Source: Membranipora membranacea
Taxonomy: Eukaryota > Bryozoa > Gymnolaemata > Cheilostomatida > Membraniporidae
Length of the DNA: 64,000 bases
Direction of reading: 5' to 3'
NCBI GenBank assembly: GCA_914767715.1
Contig: OU612066.1
Span: 25,518,283-25,582,282, forward strand
The notes below the pieces were generated by a model. That model made no database searches. It saw only the letters and a program-made list of their open reading frames with translations, and had not been told where the DNA came from. Shown here in pieces: positions 61,200 to 64,000 of this stretch. Each line of letters begins with the position of its first letter. The first letter of the stretch is position 1. Both the position numbers and the translations under genes were made by a program.

Positions 61200-62220
61200 T
61201 GTTTCTACTCTTCTTCTACAAACAAAGAGTACGCGGGATTAATACGGGAATTATGTAACAATTTTAAAATAAAACAATCTGATTTTATTATGTCATGTAT
61301 AAAACAAACACCAATCTGATGATTTGACTGTCAAAAAAAGGAATCCCTTTATTGTAGTTATGCAGAAGGCTTTCAGCCAGTCCTTGTAAATGCAGAAAAC
61401 CTCGATAAACAGACATTCCCTTCACAACTTTTAGACTCTGCAACTCTTTCCTTGTTCAATATGAGATCAGTATTTGAGATTGTGTAAAAAAAGGCAACAG
61501 GCAGAAAACAATGTTTGCATGCAGAATATTGGCATTCTAATGGATCACTCTTACCTTCTTTACCACCCTTTTTTTTCACAAACTGTTGGTCTACAGTGGA
61601 ACAAGTATGTTCCCTCTGTGGTGGCGGAGGGATATTGCAAATGTTTGTATCGAGGTGCCGCGCCAGAGTGAACAAACTTGTTCTTGGACTACAGCGGGTG
61701 TCCAGGCATTTATATGATTATCCTCTGACTATAGTTGACAATATGGTTTGAATGTGGTTGATCAGAGGCTTATGCAGTTCCGGTTCACACCCCTTTAGGC
61801 AAGAAACTGCTGGTATACCGTTACACTGGCTCTTGCTTTTATCATTTCCCCTCCCACTTAAGACATTTTTTAACATACATCTTACCTGTTTCACCACCTA
61901 CCTTTCACACTTTGCTGGCGTAAGGTGGGTGCTTAGGTATTTATATGCGGTGCCTATCTGCTGCCCCAGGGGCGTATATTCTAAAAAATTTCACTCACTG
62001 ACTTTTTAGAGATGAGCATGATGATCGGGCGCGGCCCGATCCACACGCCGTAGGCGCGGCGGGAGGGTGTGGGTGTGTCAATACACCGGGCTTTTGATTG
62101 GCTTGTCCAGCTCAAGGTCAAAAGTCAAACTCTGTATGAACCGTAATTCCTCACTTATAAGACATCCCCCCTTGGGAAAAGTAAAAATTCTCCTGTTATA
62201 AAACACCCATTTGAAAAAAA
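61200..62220. other. No gene recognised; intergenic
   Basis: No supported exons. A GC-rich block at 62028-62065 (GGGCGCGGCCCGATCC, GCCGTAGGCGCGGCGGG) stands out from the AT-rich surroundings. Confidence 0.4.
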
Positions 62221-62311
62221 AACTGCCATTGGTGGGATGCGAACCCACAACATTCCTATTAAACAGTGTTTACCAGGCAGACGCTCTATGCACTGAGCTT
62301 TTCAGCCCGCC
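62220..62311 (-). repeat. tRNA-like sequence with T-run (degenerate tRNA or SINE head)
   Basis: Minus strand: AAGCTCAGTGCATAGAGCG fits an A box, GTGGGTTCGCATCCCAC is a well-paired T arm and B box, and a run of nine T follows AATGGCAG. The acceptor strands do not pair and no proper anticodon stem forms (GGTAAACACTGTTTAATAGG), so this is not a functional tRNA. Confidence 0.5.
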
Positions 62312-63217
62312 TTGCAAAATGTAATCAAGGATTTTGATTGAGGGATATCCGTGGTCCGTGATTGCTAATATACGCCACTGTGCTGCCCATATCTGCTGGG
62401 TGACTGCTGTTCAGATGCCACTTTGGTGTTTACCACATCCTGTCGAAAACTGCAAGTATACTGGTAGGGGGATTTTTGCTTTGATCATTTTCTGTCCAAG
62501 ACTGATGGTAGTTTTAACCACAAGATTGCCGTCAGCTTGGAGGGTATGGCAAGACTCTGTTAGGGTTCCCTTTTTTAAAGAATACTTTGTATGATTAGGT
62601 TGACTAGGTTTGGCTGGATAACATGGCAGTGAATCAGTGTTGATGGTTAGATTGTGAACGATATAGAAATAGATGAAATCCATGTCTCATGAATGAAGCA
62701 AATACCTCATTGATTGTTCGTAAAGAGGGCGACAAACATTGCCCTTATATAGCAGGAAAACAAAAAGACTAATAGGTAAACTATCATTATTCCATCTCAA
62801 ACGTTGATTCTGAAATACTTGTTGGAATCGTGGAGTCAAAAAGTTCTTGTTGCAATCATGTTTCAGGCTTCAAACTTCTTACATAAGCAATATGGGCGCC
62901 ATCTGCTGCGTTAGTAATTCATCATTGATGTTTTTATTGCCATAATTAAGATGTCAACATGCATATATATACATATATATATCGCATGTATTTATATGTG
63001 ATTTTCACTCATTTATGCATACTACTTTGTTAGTGAAGTTGTAAGTAAGTCTTGCAAATTTTATTATATATATATTGTATAAAAGTATTGTTCTCCCTAA
63101 AATACTAATAAAATAAAATAAAATAAAATGCTCAATGTGACTTTCATTGTTAGCTTTTTTGAAGGAAGAATGAAAAAGTAGAAGGATAAAAACACAATAT
63201 GGGTACTACAAAAATCG
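62312..63217. other. No gene seen
   Basis: AT-rich sequence with short microsatellites (near 62960-62985 and the AAAAT repeat at 63106-63128). No exons supported. Confidence 0.35.
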
Positions 63218-63352
63218 AAAGAGTTATCTTCCTTGTTGTCATGAGGCACAACTCCTAAAATGTTTAAAAGGAAAATGAAAGAAGTCCGATGTGTCCTTAT
63301 ATTAAGTCAATGTAAGATTCAGATGAGAAAGTTCTCTGGCAGCTCATGTTTA

Positions 63353-63842
63353 CTAAGGAGCGCAGCAGTTTTGAACTCCTGGATCACCGCAACAGGCGAT
63401 CTCATTGTCAGCATTCTCAAGCAGCGGGCAGACAAAATATGGTGAGCCATCGTTTATCTCTGCTATTGTTGCATTACTGCATACTTCTTCTCCTTTAAAA
63501 AAAAATGTTGGTTGGTTTCATTTTTAAACATCTGGCGCAGTTGTTTCCATCTTAGATTGGGCGACAAACTCCTACCAAATTTCTGTCCAAGCAAAATCAT
63601 TACATCGTAAGCTACAATGATTTGACAGATAATAAATCAAATAATACTGGAAAGACTTCGGCACTCACCTCCGATCTCCTCGAAAAACGGCGGATCTACC
63701 GAAGGGTCAGCACAGCAGACCTGTTCTCCTGGTTGACCGCAGCATCTATTCTCGTTGTCTGCATTCTCAGCCAGAGGACATTCAAAGAAGGAGCTCCCAT
63801 CATTGATGGCAGCAATGGAATCATTGCTGCAGACAGAGTCAG
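63353..63842 (-). CDS. Cysteine-module secreted protein, 3' part (paralogue 3, cut by window edge)
   Basis: Two exons, 63842-63669 and 63493-63353 (TAG stop), match the last two exons of the 41-43 kb gene in length (174 and 141 against 174 and 143 bp), phase (1) and sequence. Module 1 reads DSVCSNDSIAAINDGSSFF then ECPLAENADNENRCCG and QPGEQVCCADPSVDPPF. Module 2 reads EEVCSNATIAEINDGSPYF then VCPLLENADNEIACCG and DPGVQNCCAP. All six cysteines of each module are kept. Earlier exons (signal peptide, linker) should lie to the right of the window. Confidence 0.78.
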
Positions 63843-64000
63843 CTGAAATAAAGAAAATATTATTTTTCAGCCAACAAAATAAATATCCCTCTGATGTAGG
63901 CGTAAGCCGGCAATTCCCTAATTAAATCCTTTTCTTGATCCAAATAATGATAATTTTAAACAACGGAATGTGAGATTATTTAAAGCTTATACCTTGGATT

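Noticed and set aside
1-64000. CRISPR arrays, bacterial operons or phage-like modules
   Set aside because: No regularly spaced short direct repeats with unique spacers and no tightly packed reading frames. The window is eukaryotic with introns.

Overview
The window is nuclear DNA from a multicellular animal. It has AT-rich sequence (my estimate, roughly 35% GC), GT-AG introns of mostly 0.3-1 kb, secreted or membrane proteins with metazoan extracellular domains (F5/8C, NIDO), an intron-containing tRNA-Leu(CAA), canonical U6 snRNA genes, tRNA-headed SINEs, LINE remnants and many small palindromic DNA transposons. A non-bilaterian or other marine invertebrate, perhaps a sponge, fits, but this is a weak inference. 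Most open frames longer than 60 codons are chance frames; the genes below were assembled from splice sites with codon phase checked at each junction.

Layout. (1) 1-2.6 kb: repeats only. (2) 2.6-25.3 kb, plus strand: the 3' part of one large extracellular gene. Thirty phase-consistent exons give about 1,561 residues, ending with an F5/8 type C (discoidin) region and an unassigned C-terminal tail. Its introns carry four tandem U6 snRNA genes (11.8-15.3 kb, same strand) and three tRNA-Leu(CAA) genes (antisense). (3) 25.4-32.2 kb: transposon-rich, with a foldback element holding a nested TTAA-flanked insertion, an orphan open frame and a damaged LINE. (4) 32.2-37.0 kb, minus strand: a complete six-exon gene for a 386-residue NIDO-domain, mucin-like, single-pass membrane protein. 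A YqaJ-type nuclease sequence lies in its second intron, in frame with exon 2. (5) 37.0-40.8 kb: GC-rich hairpins, a hAT/ZMYM-type zinc-finger fragment and a second foldback element. (6) 41.2-43.6 kb, minus strand: a five-exon, 349-residue secreted protein with an S/P/R-rich middle and two CC...CC cysteine modules. (7) 46.1-55.6 kb, minus strand: a secreted protein with two vicinal-oxygen-chelate (glyoxalase-like) domains. (8) 55.6-59.6 kb: mostly repeats and a LINE C-terminal relic. (9) 59.6-64.0 kb, minus strand: a decayed cysteine-module exon, a short signal-peptide plus Pro/Arg-rich gene, and the 3' end of another cysteine-module gene cut by the window edge; all three look like paralogues of the 41-43 kb gene.

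All the convincing protein genes encode secreted or cell-surface products, and several show local duplication. No operon-like pathway is present. The most unusual features are the small-RNA genes nested in the introns of one large gene, a family of repeats whose head matches the 5' end of U2 snRNA, the NIDO-YqaJ open frame, the Pro/Arg-rich repeat peptide, and a minisatellite that re-copies the last codons and stop of its gene.
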